This document shows, piece after piece, positions 22,169 through 33,187 of a stretch of 64,000 nt of DNA. A model generated the notes under the pieces. It saw only the letters and a list, made by a program, of their open reading frames with translations. It was not told where the DNA came from and searched no databases. The DNA is from Umbelopsis ramanniana AG (lineage: Eukaryota > Mucoromycota > Umbelopsidomycetes > Umbelopsidales > Umbelopsidaceae). The first letter of the stretch is position 1. The number at the start of each line of letters is the position of its first letter. Where the stretch lies: positions 62,001 through 126,000 of the forward strand of contig NW_026252090.1 in assembly GCF_025399195.1 (NCBI RefSeq), written 5' to 3'. Made by a program: the position numbers and the translations under genes.

Positions 22169-23677
22169 ACCAATATTCCTATGCAATTGGAGTGACTGGA
22201 TTAGATCTAAAAACTTGATTTATCAACTTCATTCGAATAGCATAAAAGATCTCAGTATGAAAAAAAAAATGGTAATATGGACATGAAGGTATTAGTCTGT
22301 GTAAATAATGGATTGAGGATTTGGCTTGCAGCTTAACCTTTTGACAACCCCGGCATTGGCAGGAAATACCTTACTTGGAGAAATTGGTGAACCCCCACAA
22401 ATTTTTAAAAGAATTACCGGGTTAGGTTTACGTTACATGTCGGGTTTGGTACGGCCTATAACCACACCTGTACTTATATTGATCATAGCACTACACAACC
22501 TTCATCAATTTACACTTCGCTATCTCGTAAAAAGGGTAACGAGCTCCCGAGCACCATTTTGCATTAAAGAGATTCGTCTTCAACCTGTTCGCTAAGTGTT
22601 GCGTAAGAAATCTGGCTTGTGAGAAACATCTTGCAAATAGATTTAGAGCTAGTATACATTTATTTTGCACTACTCGCTGAAGTACTGATCCTATTTATGT
22701 ATTGCGTCAATTTTTCCACTTCGCAATTGAATATCCATGGGAACATTCTCTCCCAAATTTATTTCATCAAGATGATATATCAGTACGCAAACTTTTAGAC
22801 CATAAAAACCCAAGTGTTTGACAGCAACCTGTATCTATAAGCTTTTATGTGGACAACAAACTTGTATATTATTCAATGATCAATTGACTTCACTGCAAAT
22901 GCGGCGCAGCGATGCCTTAATTATAATAGCAACACAATGCAAAGAAGGGAAACAACATAAACCGGTAGTTACTCAAGAAAGTGCCATTCCATGCAAGTTC
23001 AACCTTTCATCGATCAAAAGAAAACTTCATATGCAATCTACAGTCTCTGGTAAGGTACATGAATCACATCCTGATTGATTTTCAGTATTCTAAGTATATC
23101 AGGGCTTACGTCAATGTCCACCAAGCACGTCGCGGCAGCAGAAAATTGGATTAGTGATCTTAAGCCAAGTGTTTCTAATACTATGAGAATTAGGATGATT
23201 TACAAGCCAAGAAAGTATTACGCAAGCTCTTCGAGCTCTAACACCGAGCTCTAACACCGATACTCCCCATTGGGGACGCGCGTTGCCAAAGATGTCTTTC
23301 AAATCCAATTGGCCGAACAAATAATCGATTTTGTAAGTAGTCGCCAATCGATGGATCAGAGGGGCTAACTTGATGGTTTTTACCCCGGTAATAAATTATA
23401 CGCATTGACTTATCTAATGGCTCTTCGTCGGTCTCATACCATTAATTTTCAGTCCTTTTGGAAGCGGATACTGTAGCAAGCATGATTTAGCAAGCATGAA
23501 TAAGCATCACGGCAATAAATTATCCGATGGCAGCGTAGCCACACAAAGCGTATGACTGTTACTTTTCGCATTCCGAAGCATAGCATTTTGACCCCATTCA
23601 ACGCATTGACCAACGTTCCTCTTGGCTTCGCATGAAAAAGCTTGTCCATCCAGAAAAGCCTTGGCGTTTTTCATTGA

Positions 23678-23688
23678 TATATATATAA
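23678..23688 (+). promoter_or_regulatory. TATA box of NmrA copy A
   Basis: TATATATATAA about 65-75 nt before the ATG. The whole core promoter from here to the start codon is nearly identical in copy B. Confidence 0.6.
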
Positions 23689-23751
23689 TGAGATTCAGTG
23701 GGCTTCCTGGATAACTCACACACACTCAACAATTCAACAATTCAAATCATT

Positions 23752-24624
23752 ATGTCTAAGGTATTCGTACTAGGAGCCACCGGCCAACTCGGAGCAGCTG
23801 TCGTCAAAGGTCTATTGGAAAAGAACGTCTCTGTCACTGCTTATGTTCGTGACGCTAGCAAGGCCGAAAAGATGTTTTCGAAGTCCTCTAACTTGAACGT
23901 TGTCCAAGGAGACTACGATGATCTCGATGTATTCAAGGCTGCTGTTACTGGACACGAGCGTCTTTTCCTGATGGTACAGTCTTTCACCGATATGCGTGGA
24001 GTTAAGTATGCCTTTGCCAAGATCGCATACGAAGCTGGAGTCAAGCAGATCGTGGATATATCTTGCTCACAGGATATGGCTCTTTCTTGGAGATCAAACA
24101 CAGTATGTGAGAATCACCGTGAAAGCGAAGAAGCGATTATCAGCATCCCCAACAGAGGAAAGTACGTTGCCCTTCGTCCCTCTGGTTTCTTCAGCAACTT
24201 CTTCCATGGTGATGTTCACACTGTCCGTTACACTAACGCCATTATGGGCTGCGTTCCATCTGACGAGAAGAGAATGTGGATCTCACCTACCGATATCTCC
24301 TTGCTGGCAGTCAACGTCTTGACCGAGCCTATCGAACAACATAAAGATTGTGTTTACGAAATGACCTCGGAATCACTTTCAGGTGACGATCGTGCACAAA
24401 TTTTGAGCAAGGTTCTCGGCAAAGATATTAAGTATGTTCTACGCAGCGCTGTTGAGGAGTACAAGGCTATGACAGGTCACGGTATGCCACACGACATCGC
24501 ATACGGCTTGGTGGACTATTTCTCGTTGGGTCATGTAAACGTTGGTCTGCCTATTCTTCTTGGTCGTGATACAGAATCATTCGAAGCTTGGCTTGAGAAG
24601 AACAAGCAAAACATTTTGCAATAA
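23752..24624 (+). CDS. NmrA-like NAD(P)-binding oxidoreductase, copy A
   Basis: Intronless, 290 aa. The ATG at 23752 was chosen because the Rossmann fold starts immediately (MSKVFVLGATGQLG, glycine motif GATGQLG) and copies B and C share it. Members of the atypical-SDR NmrA/quinone-oxidoreductase-2 group bind NAD(P)(H) and act as quinone or other small-molecule reductases or redox sensors in the cytosol. Family features include an ADP-binding turn after beta 2 (YVRDASKAEK), VVQGDYDDLD after beta 3, and the ALRPSGFFSNFF segment. There is no catalytic Tyr-x-x-x-Lys of classical SDRs, as usual in this group. Copy B is nearly identical. Substrate unknown. Confidence 0.9.
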   Translation: MSKVFVLGATGQLGAAVVKGLLEKNVSVTAYVRDASKAEKMFSKSSNLNVVQGDYDDLDVFKAAVTGHERLFLMVQSFTDMRGVKYAFAKIAYEAGVKQIVDISCSQDMALSWRSNTVCENHRESEEAIISIPNRGKYVALRPSGFFSNFFHGDVHTVRYTNAIMGCVPSDEKRMWISPTDISLLAVNVLTEPIEQHKDCVYEMTSESLSGDDRAQILSKVLGKDIKYVLRSAVEEYKAMTGHGMPHDIAYGLVDYFSLGHVNVGLPILLGRDTESFEAWLEKNKQNILQ

Positions 24625-25675
24625 GGCAATATTCCCTTGCAATTCGAGTGTTCTAGCTAGACCTATAAATTGATATACCTAATCTATTCGTATAGCATGA
24701 AAGATCTCAGTATGAATAAATCAAATATGTGATATGGACATGAAGTGTAGTCTGCTCAAATGGTGGGTGGGAGGCTAATTGGCGACTTTGTCTTTCGAAA
24801 CCCCCGACGTTTGGGCAGAAATTACCTTACGTGGAGAAATTGGTAAACGCACCGTATTTAAAAGAATTACCAGGTTAGGTGTACGTTACATGTCGGGTTT
24901 GGTACCGGGTTATAACCACGCCCGTACCTGTATCTATACACAACCACATAAATTTACACTTCGCTATCTCGTAAAGAGAAACAGCCTGGACCCGAGCACC
25001 ATGTTGCATTAAAGAGATTCATCTTCAACTTGTTCATAAAGTATTGCCTAAGAAATCTGGCTTGTGAGAAACATCTTGCAAATAGATTTAGAGCCAGTAC
25101 ACAGTTATTTTGCACTGCTCGCTGAAGTACTGATCCTATTTATGTATTGCGTCAATATTTCCACTTCGCAATTGAAAATTCATGGGAACATTCTCTCCCA
25201 AAATTTATTTCATCAATATGATATATTAGTATGCAAATTTTAGACCGTAAAAACTCAATTGTTAGACAGCAACCTGTACCTATAAGCTTTATACGTGGGC
25301 CACCCACTTAGATCATTGTTCAATTATCAATTGACTTCACTGCAAATGCGGCACAGCGATGCCTGATTGATAATAGGAACACATTCAGTTTCAATGCAAA
25401 GAAGGGAAACAACACAAACCGGTAGTTGCTCGAGAAAGTGCCATTCCATGCAAGTTCAAAACCTTTCATCGATCAAACGCAAACTTCATATGCAGTCTAC
25501 AGTCTCCGGTATGGTACATGAATCGCCATCCTGATTGTTTTTCAATATTCTATGTATATCATAGCTTATGTCAATGTCCACCGGGCACGTCGTGGTAGCA
25601 GAAGATTGATTAGTGATCCTGAGCAAGTGTTTCTGATACTATGAGAATTAGGATAATTTACAAGCCGGGAAAGTA

Positions 25676-26089
25676 TTACGCAAGCTCTCCGAGCCTAACA
25701 CCGAGCTTTAAACCCGATACTCCCCATTGGGGACGCGCGTTGCCAAAGATGTCTTTCAAATCCAATTGGCCGAACAAACATCGATTTTGTAAATAGTCGC
25801 CAATCGATGGATCAGAGGGACCAACTTGATGTCTCTTACCTCGGTAATAAATTATACGCATTGACTTATCTAATGGCTCTTCGTCAGCGATCATATCATT
25901 AATTTCAATCCTTTTTAAAAACGGAAACGTAGCAGATATAAACAAGCACCACGGCAATAAATTATCCGATGTCAGCCTAGCCACACAGCGTATGACGGTT
26001 ACTTTTCGCATTCCGAAGCGTAGCAATTTGACCCCATTGAAAGCATTGACCACCGTTCCTCTTGGTATCGTACCAAAAAGCTTGTTCAT
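25676..26089 (-). pseudogene. Protein-like antisense frame in unit 2 spacer, probable relic
   Basis: A 137-codon minus-strand frame with protein-like stretches (DKSMRIIYYRGKRHQVGPSD, then LFGQLDLKDIFGNARPQWGV). Homologous sequence in unit 1 (23111-23649) is broken by frameshifts, and in unit 3 (about 27690-27850) it is more diverged with a further indel. It therefore looks like a decayed gene or gene fragment carried along in the duplication, not a conserved gene. Family not recognised. Confidence 0.4.
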
Positions 26090-26117
26090 CCGGAAAAATC
26101 TTGCCGTGTTCGATTGA

Positions 26118-26128
26118 TATATATATAA
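26118..26128 (+). promoter_or_regulatory. TATA box of NmrA copy B
   Basis: Same TATATATATAA and downstream AATGAGATTCAGTGGGCTTC leader as copy A. Confidence 0.6.
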
Positions 26129-26183
26129 TGAGATTCAGTGGGCTTCCTGGACAACTCACACACACTCAACAATTCAAATCATT

Positions 26184-27056
26184 ATGTCTAAGGTATTCGT
26201 ACTAGGAGCCACCGGCCAACTCGGAGCAGCTGTCGTCAAAGGTCTATTGGAAAAGAACGTCTCTGTCACTGCTTATGTTCGTAACGCTAGCAAGGCAGAA
26301 AAGATGTTCGCAAAGTCCTCTAACTTGAACGTTGTCCAAGGAGACTACGATGATCTCGATGTATTTAAGGCTGCTGTTACTGGACACGAGCGTCTTTTCC
26401 TGATGGTACAATCTTTCACCGATATGCGTGGAGTTAAGTATGCCTTTGCCAAGATCGCATACGAAGCTGGAGTCAAGCAGATCGTGGATATATCGTGCAC
26501 ACAGGAGATGGCTCTTTCTTGGAGATCAAACACAGTATGTGAGGTTCACCGCGAAAGCGAAGAAGCAATTATCAGCATCCCCAACAGAGGAAAGTTTGTT
26601 GCCCTTCGTCCCTCTGGTTTCTTCAGCAACTTCTTCCATGGTGATGTTCACACTGTCCGTCACGCTAACGCCATTATGGGCTGTGTTCCATCTGACGAGA
26701 AGAGAATGTGGATCTCACCTACCGATATCTCCTTGGTGGCAGTCAACGTCTTGACCGAGCCTATCGAACAACACAAAGATTGTGTTTACGAAATGACCTC
26801 GGAATCACTTTCGGGAGATGATCGTGCACAAATTTTGAGCAAGGTTCTCGGCAAAGATATCAAGTATGTTCTACGCAGCGCTGTTGAGGAGTACAAGGCT
26901 CTGACAGGTCATGGTATGCCACACGACATCGCATACGGCTTGGTGGACTATTTCTCGCTGGGTCATGTAAACGTTGGTCTGCCTATTCTTCTTGGTCGTG
27001 ATACAGAATCATTCGAAGCTTGGCTTGAGAAGAACAAGCAAAACATTTTGCAATAA
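26184..27056 (+). CDS. NmrA-like NAD(P)-binding oxidoreductase, copy B
   Basis: Intronless, 290 aa, about 95% or more identical in protein to copy A; differences I can see include Asn for Asp in YVRNASKAEK, CTQEMA for CSQDMA, and KFVAL for KYVAL. Same glycine motif GATGQLG and same C-terminus. Its promoter and 3' flank also match copy A, so regulation is probably shared. It is a recent duplicate with an intact frame. Confidence 0.9.
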   Translation: MSKVFVLGATGQLGAAVVKGLLEKNVSVTAYVRNASKAEKMFAKSSNLNVVQGDYDDLDVFKAAVTGHERLFLMVQSFTDMRGVKYAFAKIAYEAGVKQIVDISCTQEMALSWRSNTVCEVHRESEEAIISIPNRGKFVALRPSGFFSNFFHGDVHTVRHANAIMGCVPSDEKRMWISPTDISLVAVNVLTEPIEQHKDCVYEMTSESLSGDDRAQILSKVLGKDIKYVLRSAVEEYKALTGHGMPHDIAYGLVDYFSLGHVNVGLPILLGRDTESFEAWLEKNKQNILQ

Positions 27057-28112
27057 GGCAGTATTCCCTTACAATTGGAGTGTCCTGACTAGACATAACT
27101 TGATATACCTATTCTATTCGTATAGCGTGAAAAATCTCAGTATGAATAAAATTACATATGTAAAATGAACATGAAGATGTAGTCTGCTTAAATAATGGGT
27201 GGGAGGCTACTGGCGACTTGTGTCTTTCGAAACCCCCGACGTTTGGGCAGAAATTACCTTACGTGGAGAAATTGGTAAACTCACCGAATTTTAAAAAAAA
27301 GAATTACCAGGTTAGGTTTTGTCGGGTTTGGTACGGTTCATAAGTACACCCGTACCTGTATTTATATTAAAACATAGCACTACACAACCTTCATAAATCG
27401 ACACTTCGCTATCTCGTCAAAAGAACAGCCAGGACTCGAGCACCATCTTGCATTTAAACGTCTTAGGCTTCAGCCTGTTCGTCAAATGTTGAATACAAAG
27501 GATGGCTTGAGAGAAACATCGTACAAATAGGTGTGAAGCTGATACACACTTCTTCTGCATTGAGCAAAACTCACTTGGATTAATTATCAATAGCACTTCA
27601 ATGCAAATGCGGCCCAGCTATGCCGTATTAATAATATAAATCCGTTCAGTTTCAATGCGTAGGAGGGAGCAACATAAATCTGTAGGAATCCAGCACCGAG
27701 TGTCCCCACCGAGCGCTCTCGCTTGTAGGCACTACCGACAGTCCCCCATTGGCGATGTGTGTGGCAAATGTGGCCCTCAATTTTAATTGGCTACTACCTT
27801 AGTTGTGCGCACTTATCACTGGCTGATGGATCAGAAAAGCCATATGATTTTTTTATGTAGCTTAAATAATATACACACATTGACTATGCTGAAGCTGCTG
27901 GTATTATCAATAATTCTACTCTTTAATGCAACTGTAGTAAATCTATATGTCGAAGAAAATGGCATCCAATTATCCGATGTGATTACAATTGCAAGGAACG
28001 CCCATATCTGTTACAATTTGGGAATTCCGAAACAGAGCAATGTGGCATCATCCGCAGCATTGAAAAGTTCTCATTGGGGTTCGTGCATGCTTTTTTTTTC
28101 ACCTGTACATGG

Positions 28113-28120
28113 TATAAATA
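28113..28120 (+). promoter_or_regulatory. TATA box of NmrA copy C
   Basis: TATAAATA 62 nt before the ATG. It differs from the TATATATATAA element of copies A and B. Confidence 0.55.
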
Positions 28121-28174
28121 TGATATCGCCTGCAAAAGGCTTTCAAATCAAATAGTCAAAAATTTTAAATAACA

Positions 28175-29053
28175 ATGTCTAAAGTATTCGTACTTGGAGC
28201 CACCGGCCAACTCGGAGCATCTGTTGTGGAAGGTCTATTGGAAAAGAACGTCTCTGTCACCGCTTACGCTCGTGACGCCAGCAAGGCAGAAAAGATGTTT
28301 GCACAGTCTTCTAACTTGAATGTTGTCCAAGGAGGTTACGATGATCTCGATGTATTCAAGGCTGCTGTTGCTGGACACGAGCGCCTTTTCCTGATGGTAC
28401 AGTCTTTCGGCAATATGCGCGGAATCAAGTATGCTTTTGCCAAGATCGCATATGAAGCCGGAGTCAAGCAGATCGTGGATATATCTTGCACACAGGAGAT
28501 GGCACCTGCGTGGAGATCAAACCCAGTGTGTGAGGAACATCGTTCGTGTGAAGAAGCGGTTATCAACATACCCAACAGAGGAAAGTTTGTCGCCCTCCGT
28601 CCTGCTTTTTTCTTCAGCAACCACTTCATGGGTGACATCCACAGTATTCGTAACGCTGATGTCATTATGGGCTGCAATCCGCCTGATGAAAAGAAAATGT
28701 GGATCTCGCCTACCGATATCTCCGCATTGGCAGTCAACGCTTTGACCGAGCCTATTGAGCACCATAACGATTGTGCTTATGAAATGACCTCAGAAGCACT
28801 CTCAGGAAACGAGCGTGCACAAATTTTGAGCAAGGTTCTCGGCAAAGATATCAAGTACGTTGAACGCAGCGCTGCCGAAGAGTACAAGGCTAACAGAAGC
28901 GTAGGCATGCCTCACGACACCGCATACGCTTTTGTGGAATATTTCCCGCAGGGTCAAGGTCATATAACACGTGGTCTGCCTATACTTCTTGGTCGTGATC
29001 CGGAATCACTGGAAGCTTGGCTTGAGAAGAACAAGCAAGCCTTTTTGCAATAG
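28175..29053 (+). CDS. NmrA-like oxidoreductase, diverged copy C
   Basis: Intronless, 292 aa. Shares the Rossmann start and glycine motif with copies A/B but differs at many positions, including ALRPAFFFSNHFMGD for ALRPSGFFSNFFHGD and a 2-residue insertion near the C-terminus (GQGHITRGLP). The ALRP segment lies where substrate contacts are expected in this family, so altered specificity is possible. The core promoter also differs from A/B. This is the oldest of the three intact copies by divergence. Confidence 0.9.
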   Translation: MSKVFVLGATGQLGASVVEGLLEKNVSVTAYARDASKAEKMFAQSSNLNVVQGGYDDLDVFKAAVAGHERLFLMVQSFGNMRGIKYAFAKIAYEAGVKQIVDISCTQEMAPAWRSNPVCEEHRSCEEAVINIPNRGKFVALRPAFFFSNHFMGDIHSIRNADVIMGCNPPDEKKMWISPTDISALAVNALTEPIEHHNDCAYEMTSEALSGNERAQILSKVLGKDIKYVERSAAEEYKANRSVGMPHDTAYAFVEYFPQGQGHITRGLPILLGRDPESLEAWLEKNKQAFLQ

Positions 29054-29301
29054 CTTATACTTCTTTACGAATTAAGTGTCTGGACTTGACCTATAATCCA
29101 AATCTCTCCATACTTGTAGTACATTTTGAGAAATGTTGAGTATGAATAAAGCGAATCGTGTATTTACATCTAAGATAATTCAGGCTTTGATCTGTTCAGC
29201 AAGGATCTCGCGTAAACGTCTGCGCCACACGACAAAGACAATGTATATTTTGTCCCCAATTTATTCTGTGATTTTATATGGCTAAATGGCAATGGCCATA
29301 G

Positions 29302-29649
29302 TTAGCAGTTCACGATTTTATAATACGATGATGTCTTCTTCAACGACTTTTGAAGTGCACAGATGTTGTTTATTTGAGCTTTGCAGCCAGCATCACTGTA
29401 TTGTTGAATGCAGCATGTATTTTTGACGTTGCCAGGAGCAGGGCCATTATACTTTGTCCAGTCCTTTGGAAGTTCACCCGAAGTAACAGTGGTACATTCA
29501 CGTTCTCCGTAGCCGCTTTCTGAGGTCAAAGTGCCTTGAGCATCCACAAAATCGATCTTCCAACTCTTGGGTTTTCTGTTTGAAGTTTGAGCATTGGCAA
29601 CACCCACAGCCAAGAGAACCATCAAAAGAGCTAACTTGGAACCAAGCAT
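29302..29649 (-). CDS. Small secreted cysteine-rich protein, 115 aa
   Basis: A single exon from ATG at 29649, with TATAAAG at 29701-29707 on the same strand. Residues 1-20 (MLGSKLALLMVLLAVGVANA) are a clear signal peptide with an ANA-Q cleavage site. The mature ~95 residues contain six cysteines (REC, TCC, AGC, NIC and a terminal NC), likely three disulphides, and KDWTKYNGPAPG as a middle segment. I do not recognise the family. Size, signal and even cysteine count are those of fungal small secreted proteins; a specific role cannot be inferred. Confidence 0.82.
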   Translation of the reverse strand: MLGSKLALLMVLLAVGVANAQTSNRKPKSWKIDFVDAQGTLTSESGYGERECTTVTSGELPKDWTKYNGPAPGNVKNTCCIQQYSDAGCKAQINNICALQKSLKKTSSYYKIVNC

Positions 29650-29707
29650 ACTTGTAGATACTACTTATAATACCGCTATGGTCTTGCATGCTGTAGCTCT
29701 CTTTATA

Positions 29708-31106
29708 TGATTTTTTTTTGTTTGATCATGGAGACCCTGGTTTCATGACTATTCCCGGGATACACACAATTTCAAAAATAGCGTCTTAAATTACCTATTT
29801 TTGGCAGGGTCAGTTGAGCAAGAGTCATCGCATTTTGCGCAGCAGCACAGTGTTGCTGTTTGTAAATCCCTTGCATTATATGAATATTGAGCAGAAATGG
29901 CACTGAACTTTGAAATCATAAGGACAATGAAATAAAACAACAGTTTTCATAGTGTTATAACGAATTGGGTAAGTGCTGCACGCGAAGAAAAAAAAGAATT
30001 ATAATACGAAGCCAAATAATGTTTACACATTCCCTTTGATTACCAATTGATTCATCTGTTGCTGCTCAAACGTCTATAGTCAATATTGGATACCACAGTT
30101 TCAAAATAAGTTTTGGTTCCAATGCCGGGAAAAATAGCAATCTGCCACATGAACATCAATAAACATAGTCCTTCGTTCACTACTAAAGTAGACATAACAC
30201 ACTGAATCCACACTCAAATGCTTTCAATAACTAGATGAGAATCATTCTGTAGTCAGAAGAGCGGTTTCGGATTGTCAGTAAAGTATGCTTTCATATTTAC
30301 AAGGCGATGAAAGCGCATCATTAAGAGCACCAAAGAGGTAAAACGCCATGGTTACTGTTATCAGCAAGCGACGACTCCAATTTGGTAAACTGGGTAAGGG
30401 GAGAGGCAAAACATGAGAATGTCACAACTCGCTTTCGATCATCGTTTCAATCAGCTCGTAAACAGTTCATGGGAGTATAATCCTTAGGCAAGCTGCATTA
30501 AGAGTAAAGGATGTAAGTTTACCCACTGTTGGGTTCGTTTTGATGGAAAAATCTCCTGTTAGCTCCTAAATTAAAGGAGGCAAGGCCAAAGGTTGGGTAA
30601 TGAGAGATGTCATTGAACATCAGGGCAAGGTTCAGACATGTAAAGATAAAAGCAACATCAGTATCTCCTAGAGCATTCCCGACAAGACAAGGAGGTACCA
30701 ACTACTCAATGATGAGAATGATAATTTTGCTGAAAAAGTACTAGCACCATCCCTAACCAGCTGAACTTTAGGGATGTACCATTGAAAAAAAAAAGAAAAA
30801 AAACTCCTTCTGCCAAGGTTTAAGGTCATCCAGAAGAAACGTTTGATTTGAAGATGCCATATCTAGATGATTGGGATTGATGTACTTGGCTGCTCGAATT
30901 CACCTTTAGAAGTTTCAGGCGCGAGCAATTGCCATTTCTCCTTCCTCGTGCTTCTATTATTGGCGTTGATCAAAGAATGATGGATATATATAAAGAGCAG
31001 TTGGTACAAAAAGAAAATGATCAAGTAGATGACAGTGGAAATTACAGATTAGACAAAAAAGTACAGACGAAGAGAAAAAAATTCGATGTTGAGAGGAAAT
31101 GGGTGT
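29708..31106. other. Intergenic region, no gene seen
   Basis: 1.4 kb of AT-rich sequence, with the promoter of the secreted protein at its left end and the 3' flank of the AAAP transporter at its right end. Short frames (30519-30701, 30929-31114) lack support. Confidence 0.5.
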
Positions 31107-33187
31107 TTAGATAGCACTGCTAGCACAGGTGAATGGGTAACCTAATGGAAAGAAATCACAGGTTAAGAAAACCAAATCTCAATTATAGCTTAAACAGATA
31201 TAAAGTTTTTGCTTCCACTTACGAACAGCTCCAACAGCGTAGTCATTGAGAATAGACTGGATAGAGGTGTAAGTACCAACACCAAACACAATGATACCGA
31301 TAATGATAATGAGGACTAAATAAAATCGACCCGAATCAGTATTGGTGTGCAACAAACATCATCCCGTATGAGTAAAGCCACTTACTGTTGAGAATTGTCC
31401 AAAATGTTTGCTTTTTGGTGGTAAACCAGTTACCCTTATTCAGAACCAAGTAAGCGTAGCCCCCTGGGTGAATCGAAGGCGGGTTAGTAAACGATTGTAC
31501 ATGGGCGATCTAAAGAATAGATGAGACACTTACAAAAGATGAGACCAAAGAAACTGTCGAACAAAGAAGAAATCAAAGACAACAGGTCGCCGAAGAACGG
31601 TACAGCTTCACCAATGATGAAGCCAAGAATCCATATGATAACAATCAGTGCTACCCACATAGACCATCCTTGCCAAGTGTTGCTAGAAAAACAGGTAAGA
31701 CATTTTGTCTTAAGTGATACAGACGACTTGAAATTTTTTTTCTTACCTGTATCGATGATGTGAGTTTCTATATATGCGATTGAACAAGTATTTTGCGGTG
31801 ATGTTGGCATAAATTACTCCGATAACTAAGACAGCGCAAAATGATCAGATACAAGCGTCTCAAACACAATAGCAAGATATTTTTGATAGTTACCGATGAT
31901 GGTTGGAAGTGCCATAGTGAAAGCAATTTTCTTGTAGAGTGGTTGTAATCCAGCAAATGCTGGTGCAACGGTATACTGACCCATATAGTAATATCTGCGA
32001 CACAAACAACACTCATTAAAGTTTTGATCATTTACCGCCAGCCTCCAAACATACGATTTTTCCCTGTGCTTACATGACAATGCCAGGTACTGTGAAAAGA
32101 ATAAATTCAGCTACAGTACATGCGTACAAGGCCTTAGGACTGAACATTCATGTTAGTGGCTATTTGTGACCATCATTGAAATTTTTCATCCCCACTTACA
32201 AGTCTGCTGGATTCTCCATTTCTGCAATAAACGAAGGGTAGCAGATCTGGCCGATGAAGGTATAGGCTGAAAAGTAGAGTAGAATAAGGTTAGTCAGGTT
32301 CGGGGCTAGATTTCCTAAACCGTACTTCGTCAGGTGAAACACTCACTGATATTCAGGATAGCGTTAAACCCTGCTACGAAGGTCGTTCCGGGAGGAGCCA
32401 ATGCTGAAGCTTTAACGACAGTGCCCTCCACGTAACCAGCAGGCTCGTCTTCGATACCGGCAAACACCATACAAAGCATAACGGATGTAAACATCAATAC
32501 TGAAAGGAGAATTTGTTAGTAGGCTGCTGATCCAAAAGTGATTAGCCGAGGAGACTTACTGGCTGAGATGACACTCTGGAAGGAGACTTGCGTCAGGGTT
32601 CTTGGAAGTGAAAGAAGAATGCAAATGACCATGGTTACCACAGCCCATATGATGTTACATTGCTGTGAATCGGTCAAGGTGCTGAAAACCTTGGCTCCAG
32701 TGGATGTATGTAGACCCAAAATCATGAGATTGTTGGCCAAAAGACCAAACGTAGTCAGTTCGTATGCGATACGACTGTTGCCAAATAACTTGTATCCTAT
32801 GTCACAGATGTCACGGCATTCAGGATGCTTCATTTGGAACTTCCAGAGGGTCATGGATGTGTAAAGCGTAATCACACCAATTCCTAGGGTTGCTATAATT
32901 CCTCCCACCATACCCAGTGCCATGAAAGAGGCTGGGAACGACATAATGGCAAGGCACACGTACTCTCCGAACAGCACGGCAGCTGTCTTTTTCCAGCTCA
33001 TGGTTCGTAGCTTGATGTCCCTACCGCTTTCATTGCTGATGGTACTGACTATGGAGTTGGTGCGTGACAATACAGCGGAGCCTTTGACAAGTGAAGGAGG
33101 CTTCTCTTCTTTGTCGATTTCATCAAAAACTTCCTCCCTGGAAGCAGCACTGTATTTTCTCTCCTGATCTTGTGGTGGTTGAGCCAT
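31107..33187 (-). CDS. AAAP-family amino acid transporter, 482 aa
   Basis: Ten exons join in frame: 32560-33187, 32347-32499, 32200-32266, 32074-32139, 31894-31994, 31747-31825, 31534-31682, 31386-31463, 31223-31315 and 31107-31141. A hydrophilic N-terminus of ~65 residues precedes about 11 predicted membrane helices. Typical segments are SWKKTAAVLFGEYVCLAIMS in helix 1, the GGIIATLGIGVITLY helix, AYTFIGQ-like YTFIGQICYPSFIAEM in the middle, and a TSIQSILNDYAVGAV tail ending in FTCASSAI. The family moves neutral amino acids across plasma or vacuolar membranes with protons; substrate is not predictable. Every short exon keeps frame, so the model is reliable. Confidence 0.88.

Larger units (their letters stand above)
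22169..24624. repeat. Tandem unit 1 (spacer plus NmrA copy A)
   Basis: A 2456-bp unit made of the spacer after the remnant plus copy A. Its spacer aligns along its length with that of unit 2: the blocks at 22326-22760, 22818-23080 and 23100-23740 correspond to 24760-25200, 25270-25540 and 25560-26170. It arose by unequal exchange or local duplication. Confidence 0.85.
24625..27056. repeat. Tandem unit 2 (spacer plus NmrA copy B)
   Basis: A 2432-bp unit with spacer and gene closely similar to unit 1. Point changes and small indels are concentrated in the spacer, which also carries a protein-like antisense frame (25676-26089). Confidence 0.85.
27057..29053. repeat. Tandem unit 3 (shorter spacer plus NmrA copy C)
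   Basis: A 1997-bp unit. The proximal spacer (27180-27500) and a block near 27590-27690 align with units 1 and 2, but about 450 bp of spacer are missing and the region directly before the gene is unrelated to the A/B promoter. Confidence 0.8.

Noticed and set aside
30519-31114. Short frames of about 60 codons between the secreted protein and the AAAP transporter
   Set aside because: Length expected by chance in AT-rich DNA; the right one overlaps the last transporter exon on the opposite strand.
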